DNA of 64,000 bases, from positions 3,410,001 through 3,474,000 of the forward strand of contig NZ_AP022573.1 of the NCBI RefSeq assembly GCF_010729105.1. The letters are read 5' to 3'. This stretch comes from Mycobacterium saskatchewanense. Lineage in GTDB: Bacteria; Actinomycetota; Actinomycetes; Mycobacteriales; Mycobacteriaceae. How positions within the stretch are numbered: position 1 is the first letter of the stretch; every line of letters begins with the position of its first letter. The notes under the pieces are model-generated. The model was not told the DNA's origin, made no database searches, and worked only from the letters and a program-made list of their open reading frames with translations. This document shows, in pieces, positions 9,801 through 24,930 of this stretch. The translations under genes were made by a program, and so were the position numbers.

Positions 9801-12236
9801 CCCGACCACCGCGGACGGCTTGGCGCCGTGGTGCTTGAGCAGCTCACCCAGCGCGACCTGGATCGCGAAGATGGTGACCTGGGTGGTCTCGATGCCGTAG
9901 TCCTGCGAGTCGTCGAGGATCAGTTCGAGGACCGAGTAGCCCAGCTCGTCCTGGATCAGCGCGTCGACCTTCTCGATCCACTGGGCGAACACCGGGTTGC
10001 GCAGGTACAGGCTCTTGCCCATCTTGCGGTGCTGGGCGCCGAATCCGGCCAGCACCCACACCGGCCCGTTGCTCACCGGCCCGTCGACGCTGAACACGCC
10101 CGGGCGCTGCTTGCCCTCGGCGACCGCCCGCAGGCCCTTGATGGCCTCCTCGTGGTCGTGGGCGAGCACCACCGCGCGGGACCGGCCGTGGTTGCGCCGG
10201 GACAGCGACCGCCCGACCGACTCCAGCGACGACGCCTGGCCCTCGGGGCTTTCCAGCCAGTCCGCCAGCTCGGCGGCGGCCGCCTTCTTGCGCGACGTCA
10301 GGAACGCCGAAACCGCCAAGGGCACAAGTGGCTTGGCAGGACCTTCAGCTTCCTCTTGCGCCGCAAGTTCTTCCAGCGCCGCTTCCTTGAGGCGCAGTGC
10401 CTCCTCGGTGACGCCCGGCAGCTCGTAGTCGTCCTCCTCCGCGGAGGGCGCATCGGTGAGGATCTCGCCGAATTCGTCGAACCGCAGGGAGTGGCCCTCG
10501 AAGCTCGGCGCCTCGACGGCCGGGGCCGCCTTCGCCTCGGGTTCCGCTGCCGGCTCGGCCGTCTCCACGACGTCGCGCGGCAGCACCTCACGCACCACCA
10601 CGTGCGCGTTGGCCCCGCCGAAGCCGAAGCTGGACACGCCCGCCAGCGCGTAGCCGCCGTAGCGCGGCCAGTCGGTGGGCTGATCGACCACCTTCAGGTG
10701 CGTGGCGTCCCAGTCGATGTAGGGGCTCGGTCCGGCGAAGTTGATCGACGGCGGCAGCTTGTCGTGCTGCAGCGCCAGCACCACCTTGGCCAAGCTGGCC
10801 GCGCCGGCCGCCGACTCCATGTGGCCGACATTGGTTTTCACCGCGCCCAGCAGCGCCGGCCGATCGGCGGGACGGCCCCGGCCGACCACGCGGCCCAGCG
10901 CCTCGGCCTCGATCGGGTCGCCCAGGACGGTCCCGGTGCCGTGCGCCTCGATGTAGTCGACGGTGCGCGGATCGATCCCGGCGTCCTTGTAGGCCCGGCG
11001 CAGCACGTCCGCCTGCGCGTCCTGGTTGGGCGCGATCAGGCCGTTGGACCGGCCGTCGTGGTTGACCGCGCTGCCGGCGATCACGGCGAGGATCTGGTCC
11101 CCGTCGCGGCGGGCGTCGTCGACCCGCTTGAGCACCAGCATGCCGCCGCCCTCGGAGCGGGTGTAGCCGTCGGCGTCCGAGGAGAACGACTTGATCCGGC
11201 CGTCGGGGGACAGCACCGCGCCGATCTCGTCGAAGCCGAGCGTCACCGCGGGCGTCAGCAGCGCGTTGACGCCGCCGGCGACGGCCACGTCGGCTTCGCC
11301 GTTGCGCAGCGCCTGCACGGCCTGGTGGACCGCGACCAGCGAACTCGAGCACGCGGTGTCGACCGCGACCGAGGGTCCGCGAAAGTCGTAGAAGTACGAC
11401 ACCCGGTTGGCGATGACCGACATCGCGTTGCCGGTGATCGCGTAGGGGTGCGCGACGGTGGGGTCCGAGATCGCCAGGAATCCGTAGTCGTGGTTCGAGA
11501 CGCCGACGTAAACGCCGACGGGTTTGCCGCGCAGGCTGGACGCCGGGATGCGGGCGTGCTCCAGCGCCTCCCAGGTCAACTCCAACGCCATCCGCTGCTG
11601 CGGGTCGATGTTGTCGGCCTCGGTCTTCGCGACGGCGAAGAACTCGGAGTCGAAGCCCTTGATGTCCTTCAGATAGCCGCCGCGGGTGCGGGCCTTCGCG
11701 ACTCGCTCGGCCAGCCGCGGCTCTTCGAGGAATTCCGACCAACGGCCCTCGGGCAGGTCGGTGATGGCGTCGCGGCCCTCGATCAGCGCCTGCCAGGTTT
11801 CGTCCGGGGTGTTCATGTCCCCGGGCAGCCGGGTCGACAGGCCGACGATCGCGATGTCGACGCGCTCGGCGGGGCCGGTGCGGGTCCAGTCCGTGTTGTC
11901 GTCGCCCGTGGTGTCGGGCTCGGGCTCGCCCTCGATGATCCGGGTCGCCAGCGACTCGATGGTCGGGTGCTGGAAGGCGACCGCGACCGACAGGGTGACG
12001 CCGGTCATGTCCTCGATGTCGGCGGCCATCGCCACCGCGTCTCGGGACGACATCCCGAGTTCCACCATGGGCACCGACTCGTCGATGGCGTCGGGCGACT
12101 GCCCGGTGCACTTCGCCACGTAGTTGCGCAGCCACTGCCGCATCTCGGGGATCGTCATGTCGGTCTTCGCGGGGGTACGCGTCACCTCGGCGGAGCCTTC
12201 GGGGAGTGAGTTCACGTCGAATTCTGTGTCAGCCAT
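6846..12236 (-). CDS. pks13: Polyketide synthase Pks13, mycolic acid condensase
   Basis: A 1796-residue type I PKS that joins the FadD32-activated meromycolate to the carboxylated alpha-chain to give the beta-keto mycolate precursor. Domains in order: N-terminal ACP with phosphopantetheine Ser about 64 (GMSSRDA); ketosynthase 125-550 with Cys296 (VDTACSSS), His432 (AHGTGT) and His472 (NVGHME); acyltransferase 720-1080 with Ser814 (GQSLGEA); second ACP with Ser1284 (LGLDSLMA); a Pro/Ala-rich linker 1365-1415; thioesterase 1530-1796 with Ser1599 (GWSLGG) and His1765 (GGEHIQ). All catalytic residues are intact. It is about 60 residues longer than the M. tuberculosis enzyme, with N-terminal and linker segments that probably account for this. 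It starts 16 bp after the fadD32 stop. Confidence 0.98.
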   Translation of the reverse strand: MADTEFDVNSLPEGSAEVTRTPAKTDMTIPEMRQWLRNYVAKCTGQSPDAIDESVPMVELGMSSRDAVAMAADIEDMTGVTLSVAVAFQHPTIESLATRIIEGEPEPDTTGDDNTDWTRTGPAERVDIAIVGLSTRLPGDMNTPDETWQALIEGRDAITDLPEGRWSEFLEEPRLAERVAKARTRGGYLKDIKGFDSEFFAVAKTEADNIDPQQRMALELTWEALEHARIPASSLRGKPVGVYVGVSNHDYGFLAISDPTVAHPYAITGNAMSVIANRVSYFYDFRGPSVAVDTACSSSLVAVHQAVQALRNGEADVAVAGGVNALLTPAVTLGFDEIGAVLSPDGRIKSFSSDADGYTRSEGGGMLVLKRVDDARRDGDQILAVIAGSAVNHDGRSNGLIAPNQDAQADVLRRAYKDAGIDPRTVDYIEAHGTGTVLGDPIEAEALGRVVGRGRPADRPALLGAVKTNVGHMESAAGAASLAKVVLALQHDKLPPSINFAGPSPYIDWDATHLKVVDQPTDWPRYGGYALAGVSSFGFGGANAHVVVREVLPRDVVETAEPAAEPEAKAAPAVEAPSFEGHSLRFDEFGEILTDAPSAEEDDYELPGVTEEALRLKEAALEELAAQEEAEGPAKPLVPLAVSAFLTSRKKAAAAELADWLESPEGQASSLESVGRSLSRRNHGRSRAVVLAHDHEEAIKGLRAVAEGKQRPGVFSVDGPVSNGPVWVLAGFGAQHRKMGKSLYLRNPVFAQWIEKVDALIQDELGYSVLELILDDSQDYGIETTQVTIFAIQVALGELLKHHGAKPSAVVGQSLGEAACAYFAGGLSLRDATRAICSRSHLMGEGEAMLFGEYIRLMALVEYSADEIKTVFSDFPDLEVCVYAAPTQTVIGGPPEQVDAIIARAESEGKFARKFQTKGASHTSQMDPLLGELAAELQGIKPLSPTVGIYSTVHEGSYIKPGGEPFHDVDYWKKGLRHSVYFTQGIRNAVDSGHTTFLELAPNPVALMQVGLTTASAGLHDAQLIPTLARKQDEVESMISTMAQLYVYGHDLDIWTLFTRPDGPPRPEDYANIPPTRFKRKEHWLDVHFSHGSSSVLMPGNHVALPDGRHVWEYNPRGLTDLPALVKAAAAEVIPDAQLTASEQRAAPGQGARLVTTLTRHPGGASVQVHARIDESFTLVYDALVTRGGAQSVLPAAVGAGTAIAAPAGVGADGSETAPVDEAGSETLEDSLTNRYMPAGFTKWSPDSGESIAERLGAIVGAAMGYEPEDLPWEVPLVELGLDSLMAVRIKNRVEYDFDLPPIQLTAVRDANLYNVEELIKYAVEHRDEVSQLHEYQRTQTPEEIARAQAALVSGATLANVTAPAPDPQGPPPARGGAEPETQAEPAAPAPASEVPIPPPPTNPSGPPANGQSNGQPNLKGAAEALNQEAIAKALSSDVPPRDAAERVTFATWAIVTGKSPGGIFNPLPKLDEDTAAKMAQRLAERAEGPITAEDVLTSENIEALADKVRQYLEAGVVDGFVRTLRARPEGSSKVPVFVFHPAGGSTVVYEPLLNRLPADTPMYGFERVEGSIEERAEQYVPKLIEMQGDGPYILAGWSLGGALAYACAIGLKRLGKDVRFVGLIDAVMPGEPILKTKEETRKRWDRYARFAERTFNVTVPEIPYEQLEELDDEGQVTFVLEAIKASGVQIPGGIIEHQRTSYLDQRAIDTAEYQSYDGHVTLYMADRYHDDAITFEPAYATRKPDGGWGEYVADLEVVPIGGEHIQAIDEPYIAKVGAHLTGALNEIEATAGRVR

Positions 12237-12252
12237 GGTCGTAGACAGTCGA

Positions 12253-14148
12253 TTAGTTGCCGGTGGCGAAAACGGTCGGGGAGCCGATGCCGCTGCGCAG
12301 ACTGCCGTCGAGGTAGGCGGTGCGGCAGGCGCGGCGGCCGATCTTGCCGCTAGAGGTGCGCGGGATCAATCCGGCCTGCACCAGCAGCAGGTCGCGGACG
12401 GTCACGCCGTGGCGCACGGCGATCGCGGCGCGGATGTCGTCGGCGATCGGCTGGTAGTCGAGCTTGTGCGCCCCGGCCGCGCGCTCGGCGACGATGACGA
12501 GCTGCTCGGAGGTGTCCTCGGGGTCGTACTTCACCCCGGCGTGCGGGTTGTCGAACACCTCCTGGGGCAGCTGGTTGGCCGGCACCGAGAAGGCCGCGAC
12601 ATACCCGGTCCGCAGCGCCTTGTTGGCCTCCTGCGCGGAGTACTCGAGGTCCTGCGGGTAGTGGTTGCGGCCGTCGATGATCACCAGGTCCTTGATCCGG
12701 CCGGTGATGTACAGGTTGCCCTTGTAGAAGGTGCCATAGTCACCGGTGCGGACCCACAGCGCGTCGTCGGCCGCGCCCTCGGCGTGCGAGGGGTTGGCGC
12801 GCGACTTGAGGATGTTGCGGAACGTCTCCTGGGTCTCCTGCTCCTTGTTCCAGTAGCCCAGGCCCATGTTGTTGCCGTGCAGCCAGATCTCGCCGATCTG
12901 CCCGTCCGGCAGTTCCGTGGCCGTGTCGGTGTCGACGATCACCGCCCATTCGTCCACGCCGACCACCCCGGCGGAGACCTGGGCGACGGCGTTCGGGTCG
13001 TCTGCTGGTACCTCGACGAAACGATGGTCGTTGAGCGCATCGCGGTCGACGTGGAGGACCAGCGGCGCCTCGTCCATCGGCGTGGTGGAAACGAACAGCG
13101 TCGCTTCCGCCAGCCCGTAGGACGGCTTGATGGCGGCCTCGCGCAGGCCGTACGGCTTGAACGCCTCGTAGAACTTGCGCATCGACGCCGGGGATACGGG
13201 CTCGCTGCCATTGAGGATGCCGCTGACGTTGCTCAGGTCCAGCGGCGGTTCGCCGTCCCGGGGCGCCCCGCGGAGCGCGGCGTGCTCGAACGCGAAGTTG
13301 GGCGCCACCGAGTAGACTTCGCCGTCCTCGTCGTCGGTGCGCGCCATGGCGCGGATCCAGCGGCTGGGCCGGCGCACGAACGCGGCCGGGGTCATGAAGG
13401 TCATGTGGTGGCCGAACACCGGCGACAGCATGACGGTGATCAGGCCCATGTCATGGAAGAACGGCAACCAGCTGACGCCGCGGTCGTTCTCACGTCCCTT
13501 CATGGCCAGCGCGTCCAGCACCTGCACGACGTTGGTGGGCAGGTTGAGGTGGCTGATCTTGACGCCGGTGGGCGTGCGGGTGGACCCGGACGTGTACTGC
13601 AGGTAGGCGATGGTCTCCTTGTGGGATGTCGGCTCCTGCCACGTCGAGGCGACCTCGTCGGGCACGGCGTCGACGGCGACGACGCGGGGACGTTCCTTGG
13701 CCGGGCGGCCGCGGAAAAACTTGCGCACGCCCTCGGCGGAGTCGCTGGTGGTGAGGATCGTCGACGGGGTGCAGTCGTCCAGGACGGCGTGCAGCCGCCC
13801 GACGTGGCCCGGCTCGGCGGGGTCGAACAGCGGCACCGCGATCCGGCCGGCGTAGATGGTCCCGAAGAAAGCGGTGAGGTAGTCCAGGTTCTGCGGGCAC
13901 AGCAGGGCGACGCGGTCGCCCGGCTCGGTGACCTGTTGCAGGCGGGCGGCGATCGCCCGGTTGCGCTTGCTGAAGTCACGCCAGGAGATATCGCGGGCGA
14001 TGCCGTCGCGTTCGGTGGAGAAGTCCAGGAAGCGGTAGATCAGCTTGTCGCCGCGCACCGATGCCCACCGCTCGATGTGGCGAGCCAGGTTGAGATTGTC
14101 GGGGAACCGGATCTTCCCGTTCACGATGAACGGGTTGTGGTACGCCAT
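12253..14148 (-). CDS. fadD32: Long-chain fatty-acyl-AMP ligase FadD32
   Basis: A 631-residue adenylate-forming enzyme, near the 637 of M. tuberculosis FadD32. It activates meromycolic acid as the acyl-adenylate and loads it on the N-terminal ACP of Pks13. The P-loop-like [19 protein letters not shown] (about 190-208) is present, as are [25 protein letters not shown] and the hinge [16 protein letters not shown] near 515. The last carries the FAAL-type C-terminal domain that ends [10 protein letters not shown] with the catalytic Lys. ATG 14148 gives the usual start [16 protein letters not shown]. It is the first gene of the fadD32-pks13-accD4 operon; 268 bp separate it from the culp6 stop. Confidence 0.97.
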   Translation of the reverse strand: MAYHNPFIVNGKIRFPDNLNLARHIERWASVRGDKLIYRFLDFSTERDGIARDISWRDFSKRNRAIAARLQQVTEPGDRVALLCPQNLDYLTAFFGTIYAGRIAVPLFDPAEPGHVGRLHAVLDDCTPSTILTTSDSAEGVRKFFRGRPAKERPRVVAVDAVPDEVASTWQEPTSHKETIAYLQYTSGSTRTPTGVKISHLNLPTNVVQVLDALAMKGRENDRGVSWLPFFHDMGLITVMLSPVFGHHMTFMTPAAFVRRPSRWIRAMARTDDEDGEVYSVAPNFAFEHAALRGAPRDGEPPLDLSNVSGILNGSEPVSPASMRKFYEAFKPYGLREAAIKPSYGLAEATLFVSTTPMDEAPLVLHVDRDALNDHRFVEVPADDPNAVAQVSAGVVGVDEWAVIVDTDTATELPDGQIGEIWLHGNNMGLGYWNKEQETQETFRNILKSRANPSHAEGAADDALWVRTGDYGTFYKGNLYITGRIKDLVIIDGRNHYPQDLEYSAQEANKALRTGYVAAFSVPANQLPQEVFDNPHAGVKYDPEDTSEQLVIVAERAAGAHKLDYQPIADDIRAAIAVRHGVTVRDLLLVQAGLIPRTSSGKIGRRACRTAYLDGSLRSGIGSPTVFATGN

Positions 14149-14416
14149 TACGCTCTCCTGTCACAACAGTGTTCGGTCGGCCAGGCCGACGGTTGCCTCT
14201 GGTGCCAGCGGTGCCGACATTGATCCTGTGCCCGGGTCAGCCTACGCACGTCACCGAGTCGCGAGCGGTGGTCGCTACCCGGGCCGGGTCGCAACAAACG
14301 TCTAGATGCTCTTAAATTCTTCTTAATGTTACGGGGCGGCCCGCGGCACACCAAATCACAAGGTACCGCTGATTTCTGTTGGGAAGCCGCTAGCTAACGC
14401 CTGTGTCCAGTGTCGG

Positions 14417-15427
14417 TTAACCATGTTTGGGGTGCGGCGCGTTCGCGATGAGGCCCTCGGCCCAATTCAGCGTCCAGTCCGTCGCCGGCGCGCCGTCGAG
14501 GCTCCAGCACTGCGTGGTCGCGTACAGCGCGTGCACCGGCTGCCCGGCGCCGCCGGCCAGCGTGTTCAACGTATTCGGCAGGCTGGCGACGCTGAACGCC
14601 TCCTGGGGCGCGGCGCAGATGAGGTCGCCCGGCGCGCAGATCTCATTCGTCTTGCCGTTGAGCGCCCCGAAACCACCCGGCCGGGCGCCGGTCATGGTCA
14701 GTCCCAGCCCGGAGAGCATCGGGATCTCGTGCAGGGTCACTTCGGCACCCTCGCCGGGCGGGTTGGGTCCGATGTCGTTGCCAACGCCCTGCTGCCGGCG
14801 GCCGTCGGCGATCAACGTCACGCCGAGCACAAGGTCGTCGTCCACGGGGCCGCGGCCGTTGCCGATGTCGCTGGCGATGTCACCGGCGATCACCGCGCCC
14901 TGGGAGAAGCCCATCAGCACGTAGCTGGTCAGCGGGCATTTGGTGTTCATGTCGGTCATCGCCTGGACCGTCGCGCGGGTGCCCTCGGCGCGGCTTTCGT
15001 TGTAGGACATCTGCGGATCGCCGGCCAGCGGATTGTGGAACTGAGCCGTGTACGGGGTGGTGTACGTCTGTGCCCGCGACGACGGGAATTGCTGGGCGAT
15101 CGCTACGGTGACCCGGTGCAGCAACGCATTGGGGAATAGCGTGGGGTTGACCGGATCGTCCTGCGGCGAGGACTCCCAAGTGCCGGGAACGACGACAACC
15201 TGGACATCCGGGCAGGACGCGTCCTGCGACGAGGGCCTGGGCTTGTGCGGGTGGATCGTCGTCGAGGCCGGCGGAAGCACGCCCGGCGGCACCGCGCTGG
15301 GCGGCGCTTCGCGACTGCGCAGCAGTAGCACCGCAGCGGCAATGACAAGCAGCACCACGACGGCCACCGTCAGGGCGGCCACCCACGCGAGAATCCGGTG
15401 GCGCTTACGCCGGGCGTTGGTGGCCAT
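14417..15427 (-). CDS. culp6: Cutinase-like serine esterase Culp6 (essential envelope lipase)
   Basis: A 336-residue cutinase-family alpha/beta hydrolase, reported in M. tuberculosis as a phospholipase A/thioesterase needed for envelope lipid balance. A single membrane anchor spans residues 12-35 ([16 protein letters not shown]). The triad is intact: Ser175 in LMGFSQG, Asp268 in APGDLI and His299 in GQPVHA, the same numbering I recall for Rv3802c. Cysteines near 72 and 164 and near 264 and 271 could form the family disulphides. ATG 15427 is used as it gives the basic N-terminus [11 protein letters not shown]. It lies between fbpD and fadD32 on one strand, as in all mycolate-making genera. Confidence 0.95.
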   Translation of the reverse strand: MATNARRKRHRILAWVAALTVAVVVLLVIAAAVLLLRSREAPPSAVPPGVLPPASTTIHPHKPRPSSQDASCPDVQVVVVPGTWESSPQDDPVNPTLFPNALLHRVTVAIAQQFPSSRAQTYTTPYTAQFHNPLAGDPQMSYNESRAEGTRATVQAMTDMNTKCPLTSYVLMGFSQGAVIAGDIASDIGNGRGPVDDDLVLGVTLIADGRRQQGVGNDIGPNPPGEGAEVTLHEIPMLSGLGLTMTGARPGGFGALNGKTNEICAPGDLICAAPQEAFSVASLPNTLNTLAGGAGQPVHALYATTQCWSLDGAPATDWTLNWAEGLIANAPHPKHG

Positions 15428-15570
15428 CTTCTCCTGCCAGCAGATTCGGTCGGTTCGTCGGTGTTGGGTGCGGGTCCACGGCGGGGCGGCGCGGCCCTCC
15501 CCGCCTGCGCTGCACCCCTACACGGTACCGGCATTTCGGGCGGGGCCATCCGGCCCGAATGCCGCCCGCT

Positions 15571-15599
15571 TGGGTGCCGAACTGTTCGTCGGGCACCCA
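15571..15599 (-). terminator. Hairpin downstream of fbpD
   Basis: TGGGTGCC pairs with GGCACCCA across an 13-base loop, extended by two more pairs past a single bulge. It lies 84 bp past the fbpD stop in the transcribed direction. There is no U-tract, as is common in mycobacteria. It may end the fbpA-fbpD transcript before culp6. Confidence 0.4.
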
Positions 15600-15682
15600 T
15601 CGCCGAGATGGCGGCGAAGGTCGCGCTTTGTCGCGGACCGCGACCGCCGCGGCAATCTCGGTGCCGAATCAGAAGACGGGAA

Positions 15683-16591
15683 CTAGCGGATGGCTCCGAC
15701 GATGTCGCCCGACATGGCGCCCAGCTGGCCCGACCACGGGCCCCAGCCGTTGTCGCCGCCGGGGAAGTCGAAGTGGCCGTTGTGGCCGCCGACGCTGCGG
15801 TACTGCTGGTAGAACTCCAGGGCCGTCCCGGTGGCCTGGTCCGGAACACCCAGCACGGCCGCTGGGTCGCTGGCGCCGCCCTTCGCCGACCAGATCCAGA
15901 CGCGGGTGTTGTTCTGCGCCAGCAGCGACGCGTGCACCCACGGGTCGTGCCACTTCCACCGGCCCAGCTGCGGGGCGCCCCACATGCCGTTGCCGTCGAC
16001 CCCGCCGAACTGCTGCAGGCCCGCGAGGATGGCGCCGTTCACCGTGGTCTCGGACGGATAGAGGAAGCCCGACAGGGAACCCGCGAACCCGAAGCGATCG
16101 GGGTGGAACGTGGCGAGGGCCAGGGCGCCGTAGCCGCCCTGCCCGGCGCCGACCGCGGCGTGCCCGCCGGGCGCCAGGCCCTTGTTGGCGGCCAGCCAGT
16201 TGGGCAGCTCGCTGGACAGGAAGGTGTCCCACTGCTTGCTGCCGTCCTGCTCCCAGTTCGTGTACATGCTGTAGGCGCCGCCGGCCGGGGCCACCACGGA
16301 GATGCCCTTGCCACCCAGTGTGTTCATCGCGTTGCCGGCGGTCACCCAGTTGCTGACGTCCGGGGCCGCGTCGAAGGGATCGAGCAGATAGACGGCGTGG
16401 GGACCGCCGGCCAGGAACGCCACCGGGATGTCGCGGCCCATCGCGGCCGACGGGACCATGAGGCTTTCGTATCCGGCGGCACGGGCCTTTCCGGGGGCTC
16501 CCGCCAGCACCACGACACCGCCCAAGCCGATCGCCAGCGCCACTACACCCCACATCCGCACCAGCGCCGAGACACCCCGTACGACCCTCAT
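15683..16591 (-). CDS. fbpD: MPT51/MPB51, non-catalytic antigen 85 paralogue FbpD
   Basis: A 302-residue secreted protein of the antigen 85 fold. Residues 1-38 are a signal peptide (hydrophobic VVALAIGLGGVVVLAGA ending KARAA before GYESLMVPS). The rest follows MPT51 closely, e.g. MGRDIPVAFLAGGPHAVYLLD and SVGGHNGHFDFPGGDNGW. Where Ag85 enzymes have GLSMAG with the nucleophile Ser, this protein has GAGQGG, so the mycolyltransferase nucleophile is absent; MPT51 is thought to bind matrix or envelope components. ATG 16591 is chosen over an upstream in-frame start because it directly precedes the signal peptide. It follows fbpA with 156 bp between, including a strong hairpin. Confidence 0.95.
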   Translation of the reverse strand: MRVVRGVSALVRMWGVVALAIGLGGVVVLAGAPGKARAAGYESLMVPSAAMGRDIPVAFLAGGPHAVYLLDPFDAAPDVSNWVTAGNAMNTLGGKGISVVAPAGGAYSMYTNWEQDGSKQWDTFLSSELPNWLAANKGLAPGGHAAVGAGQGGYGALALATFHPDRFGFAGSLSGFLYPSETTVNGAILAGLQQFGGVDGNGMWGAPQLGRWKWHDPWVHASLLAQNNTRVWIWSAKGGASDPAAVLGVPDQATGTALEFYQQYRSVGGHNGHFDFPGGDNGWGPWSGQLGAMSGDIVGAIR

Positions 16592-16695
16592 GTCCACCCT
16601 CCATCGTCTAGCCGCTGTGAGCACATTAGCCAGCGCCGGATAGGCCCCGGCCCGCAGGGTAGTGAAATAGACCACACCGCGGGGCCCCCTAAACA

Positions 16696-16734
16696 GACCG
16701 ACGGCGGCGCCCCAGGGGGTCGCCGCCGTCGGTC
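16696..16734 (-). terminator. Strong intrinsic-like terminator after fbpA
   Basis: GACCGACGGCGGCG pairs perfectly with CGCCGCCGTCGGTC (14 bp) across an 11-base loop, starting 14 bp past the fbpA stop. No U-tract follows. It separates fbpA from fbpD and may uncouple their expression. Confidence 0.75.
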
Positions 16735-16747
16735 GCGTTGGTGCGGG

Positions 16748-18167
<1,420 letters not shown>

Positions 18168-20078
18168 TCACTCGTGCGGGGGCGGCGGGATGGCGGCCGG
18201 GACCGGCAGCCCGCACCGGGCCAGCTCGTACAGCGGGACCCGGTCGATCCGGTATCCGGTGAACTCGAAGGCGTGCAGCAGGTTCGAGACGAACCGATGC
18301 GGTGTCATCGGGGCGCGCACGGACGCCAGAACGGCCTGTGTCTCCGGGCATTTGAGCGCCTCGACCGCCTGTGCGACCCAGTTCACATCCAGATAGCCGG
18401 GAATGCCCGGATACACCTTCACCCAAGGGCCGTCGGCGATCACCCAATCCGGAAAAAGGTTCTTGTCGTGCCCGATCCGGCCGTGCTTCAACCGCTCCGT
18501 GTGCTGGGCAAGCGGATTCGCCAGGCCGATCTGGTCGATCACCCGCACGTCGAGCCCGACGTTCATGCCGACCATGCCGAGGTTCGTGAAGAACACCGTG
18601 TGCTGCGGCTTTTGGGGCGCCGCGCCCGGCGCCGGCGGCAACATCGGCACCAGGTCCCACTGGGTGTAATTGCCCGACGGCAGAAGCAGGGCCCCGTCCG
18701 GCGTGTTGTCCAGCGCGGTCAGAATGGCGGCCATTCGCGGGTAATCCAGGTAGTCGGCCGCGGTCAGCGGGTGCGCGTGGCCGGTCGCCTGTGCGTAGAA
18801 GCGGCGCTCGTCGACGATGCCGGAGTAGCTGACGTGGGTGGCGTCGTCGCCCATTCCCGGCGAGTTCGCCGCCCACAGCGACCAGCCGGCGATGCCGACC
18901 CACAGCAGGCCGACCGCACCGGCGACCCAGTAACCCGTCTCGCGCGAATAGTCCTTGCCGTCGGGCATCTGCACCGGGATGACGGCCACCGGGGCCAGCA
19001 GGCAGAAAAGCGGCGCCAGCAACACCCGTCCGTGCATGAAGTCGCCGCCTTGGCGAATCCAGTAGAGCGCCTGCAATAACCCGCTGACGAGCATGAAGGC
19101 CACCACCGCCGGCGGGCTTTGCACCGCCCGGGCCGCCCGGCCGTAGTCGGGGGTCAGCAGCGGCCGCAGGAACGACGGCCGGCGCCGCGCCGCCGCCGCC
19201 AGCACACCGAGCGGGGCCAGCAGCACGAGCGGCACCCACACCGCATACGGCGCGTCGAAATTCGCGAGGTAGGTCATGCCCTGCGACCACTTGTCGCCGG
19301 CCGCGTCCTTGGCCAGCGCGGTGCCGGGCACCAGCAGTCCGTAGTAGCCCATCCGGAACAGCTGGTAGGCGACGGGCAGGAACCCGCCGGCCAGCACGAT
19401 CAGCGCGCGGCGGCGCCAGGTGCGCCCCGCGATCAGCATCATGATCAGCGCCAGCCCACCCATCAGCGCCAACTCCGGCCGCACCAGGACGCTGAAACCA
19501 GCGACGAAGGCGAGCGCACCGGTGAACGTCCGGCTCTCCGGGCGGTTCCGTACCGGCTGCGACCAGCACACCATCATCCACCACAGCAGGCCCAGGTACG
19601 CCAGCGTCAGACCGCTTTCCAGCCCGGACGTGGCGAAGTCACGCGCCGGGGGCAGCGCGATGTACACCAGCGCCCCGGCGGGCAACATGATGGCGCGCCG
19701 GCCGCGCAGGCTCGGCGCGAACAGCCGGCCGGTACCGAACATCAGCAGCGCCACGCCCAGCACCGACAGCCCGAGGGCGAGTGCCAGCGCCACGTATTCC
19801 ATGCGCATCGGTTCGCTGATCCAGCTGCCCACGTACATCAGGTAGGTCCACGCGGTGGAGGTATTGGCCTCGACCCGCTCGCCCTGGTTGAACACCGGGC
19901 CGTTGCCGGCCAGCAAGTTGCGAACGGTGCGCAACACGATCAGGCCGTCGTCGGCGATCCAGCGGCGCTGCCAGGCGCCCCAGGCGAACAGCGAGGCGAC
20001 CGCCGCCACGCTGATCGACAGGCTGACCCGGACCGGGGTGGCGTACGGGAAGAGGGGCCGACCGACCCGCCTCACCAC
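18168..20078 (-). CDS. aftB: Arabinofuranosyltransferase AftB
   Basis: A GT-C membrane glycosyltransferase of about 636 residues. AftB adds the terminal beta-1,2 arabinofuranose of arabinogalactan and lipoarabinomannan, using decaprenyl-phosphoryl-arabinose on the outer face of the membrane. The GT-C acidic motif is in RRWIADDGLIVLRTVRNLL, followed by GPVFNQGERVEANTSTAW; about ten hydrophobic helices follow, then a soluble C-terminal domain (SGNYTQWDLVP, NLFPDWVIADGPWVK). The start is uncertain: GTG 20078 leaves a 46-bp gap after ubiA; the longer ATG 20174 form would overlap ubiA by 50 bp and adds a non-conserved basic extension. It is downstream of ubiA, which makes its lipid donor. Confidence 0.93.
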   Translation of the reverse strand: MVRRVGRPLFPYATPVRVSLSISVAAVASLFAWGAWQRRWIADDGLIVLRTVRNLLAGNGPVFNQGERVEANTSTAWTYLMYVGSWISEPMRMEYVALALALGLSVLGVALLMFGTGRLFAPSLRGRRAIMLPAGALVYIALPPARDFATSGLESGLTLAYLGLLWWMMVCWSQPVRNRPESRTFTGALAFVAGFSVLVRPELALMGGLALIMMLIAGRTWRRRALIVLAGGFLPVAYQLFRMGYYGLLVPGTALAKDAAGDKWSQGMTYLANFDAPYAVWVPLVLLAPLGVLAAAARRRPSFLRPLLTPDYGRAARAVQSPPAVVAFMLVSGLLQALYWIRQGGDFMHGRVLLAPLFCLLAPVAVIPVQMPDGKDYSRETGYWVAGAVGLLWVGIAGWSLWAANSPGMGDDATHVSYSGIVDERRFYAQATGHAHPLTAADYLDYPRMAAILTALDNTPDGALLLPSGNYTQWDLVPMLPPAPGAAPQKPQHTVFFTNLGMVGMNVGLDVRVIDQIGLANPLAQHTERLKHGRIGHDKNLFPDWVIADGPWVKVYPGIPGYLDVNWVAQAVEALKCPETQAVLASVRAPMTPHRFVSNLLHAFEFTGYRIDRVPLYELARCGLPVPAAIPPPPHE

Positions 20079-20124
20079 CGGACGCCGCCGCAGCCCACCC
20101 ACGCGGAGGGCTTTCAGTTCGGGG

Positions 20125-21033
20125 CTAGCCGAAGGCAACGGCGGCTCCCACGGTTGCGATCCACGCCAGCGCAAGCAGCTGCAGGACCCGGTCCCGCAAC
20201 GCGATGTCCTCGGGCTCCCCGGCCAGCCCGCCGTCGACGTCGACCGCGTAGCGCAGGATCGCGATAGTGAAAGGGATCATCGACACCGCGTACCAGGAGC
20301 CGGAATGGCGGTCGCGCTCGAAGGCCCACAGTCCGTAGCACAGGACCACCGCGGTGGCCGACATCGTCCAGACGAAGCGCAGGTAGGTGCTGGTGTAGCT
20401 CTCCAGCGCCTTGCGGATGGCCGCGCCGGTGCGCTCGGCGACCTGCAGCTCGGCGTAGCGTTTGCCGGCCACCATGAACAGCGACCCGAAGGCCACGAAC
20501 AGCAGGAACCATTGCGACAGCGGGATGTTCGTGGCCGCGCCCCCGGCGATGGCCCGGATCAGATAGGCCGACGAGACGATGCAGATGTCCATCACCGCCT
20601 GGTGCTTGAGGCCGAAGCAGTAGCCCAGCTGCATGCCGATGTAGACGGCCATCACCAGCGCCAGATTCGGGGTCAGCCACCAGGCAATGGCGAGCGATGC
20701 CGCTCCCAACACCACCGCCAGGGTGTAGGCGAGCCACTCCGGCACCACACCCGCCGCAATCGGGCGGAACCGCTTGGTGGGGTGCTCGCGGTCGGCCTCC
20801 ACGTCGCGGACATCGTTGACCAGGTAGATCGACGAGGCCGCCAGGCAGAACACGACGAACGCCACCGACACCTTGGTGAGCACGTCGGCGTAGTCGTACC
20901 TGACGGCCCCGCCCAGCGCGGCCAGTGGCGCGGCCAGCACGATCACGTTCTTGACCCACTGCCGCGGGCGAATCGCCTTGATCACCCCGGTGACCAGGTT
21001 TCCCGGGGATCGGGTCACCACATCTTCACTCAT
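20125..21033 (-). CDS. ubiA: Decaprenyl-phosphate phosphoribosyltransferase (DPPR synthase) UbiA
   Basis: A 302-residue UbiA-superfamily prenyltransferase, the same length as Rv3806c. It transfers phosphoribose from PRPP to decaprenyl phosphate, the first committed step to decaprenyl-phosphoryl-arabinose; mutations in it raise ethambutol resistance. The first Asp-rich motif is NDVRDVEAD (Asn73, Asp74, Asp77, Asp81), the second is around YAVDVDGGLAGEPED near 264-278. About nine hydrophobic helices are visible. Two more in-frame starts lie just upstream (ATG 21036, TTG 21039); ATG 21033 gives the conserved MSEDVV start. It sits 15 bp downstream of the PAP2 phosphatase stop. Confidence 0.96.
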   Translation of the reverse strand: MSEDVVTRSPGNLVTGVIKAIRPRQWVKNVIVLAAPLAALGGAVRYDYADVLTKVSVAFVVFCLAASSIYLVNDVRDVEADREHPTKRFRPIAAGVVPEWLAYTLAVVLGAASLAIAWWLTPNLALVMAVYIGMQLGYCFGLKHQAVMDICIVSSAYLIRAIAGGAATNIPLSQWFLLFVAFGSLFMVAGKRYAELQVAERTGAAIRKALESYTSTYLRFVWTMSATAVVLCYGLWAFERDRHSGSWYAVSMIPFTIAILRYAVDVDGGLAGEPEDIALRDRVLQLLALAWIATVGAAVAFG

Positions 21034-21048
21034 CATCAATGTCTTTAC

Positions 21049-21574
21049 TCATCGAGTACCACCTTCGATCCGGTCGTCGAGCCGGACGGCGACCCCCGCC
21101 ACGACGGCACCGAGCCCGATGCCGAAGGCCACGTCACTGGGGTAGTGCACCCCCAGCACGATCCGCGACAGCGCCATCGGCGGAACCAGGACCGCGGCCA
21201 GGGGCAGCCCGGTGGCCCGGCCCAGCAGGATGGCCGCGGCCGTGGTCGACGTGGCGTGCGCCGACGGGAAGCTCAGCCGGCTCGGGGTGCCGACGTTCAC
21301 GGCGACGGCCGGGTGGTGCGGACGTTGCCGGCGTACCACCCGCTTGACCAGTACGGCGGCGGCGTGCGCGGCGAACGCGCCGGCCCCGGCCAGCAGCCAC
21401 TCGCGGCGACGCGTCGGCGTCAGCAGCGCACCCAGGAACGACACCACCACCCAGCCGATGCTGTGCTCCCCGAAGTAGGAGAGGCCGCGGGCCGCGGCCA
21501 GCACACCGGGGCGGTCGGCGAGCGCCGACTGGACGGCCACCAACGCGGCGACTTCGCCGCTGGGAGGCGCCGAT

Positions 21575-21582
<8 letters not shown>
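21049..21582 (-). CDS. PAP2-type membrane phosphatase (Rv3807c-like)
   Basis: A 177-residue integral membrane phosphatase. All three PAP2 motifs are present: KRVVRRQRP (K-x6-RP), PSAHAT (PSGH variant with Ala for Gly) and SRIVLGVHYPSD (SR-x5-H-x3-D). In the pathway it is the proposed phosphatase that removes the 5-phosphate from decaprenyl-phosphoryl-5-phosphoribose made by UbiA. That role rests on clustering; M. tuberculosis data are limited. ATG 21582 overlaps the glfT2 stop by 8 bp, so translation is likely coupled. Confidence 0.92.
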
Positions 21583-24693
<3,111 letters not shown>

Positions 24694-24930
24694 CTAACCC
24701 ATTTGGCGACGCTGGGGAGTCGGCTTCGGGTAACGCGGCGTCACCGCCGGCCTCAAGGACCTGCGGTCACAAGCAGAGTCGCAAATGCCTCACGATTCGA
24801 TCTCGTCACTCTAGTCACAACATTCTCACTCGTACCATCGACTCTGTGTGGTTCATGCCGGGCAGGACAGGCAGGGACACGCCGACACAACACGAGTCCG
24901 AAATAGTTGTCCAGATTTGAGGAGACTTCC

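Noticed and set aside
9714..12209. An 831-codon plus-strand ORF across the 5' half of pks13
   Set aside because: Antisense to the ketosynthase and acyltransferase domains; the composition is typical of a shadow frame.
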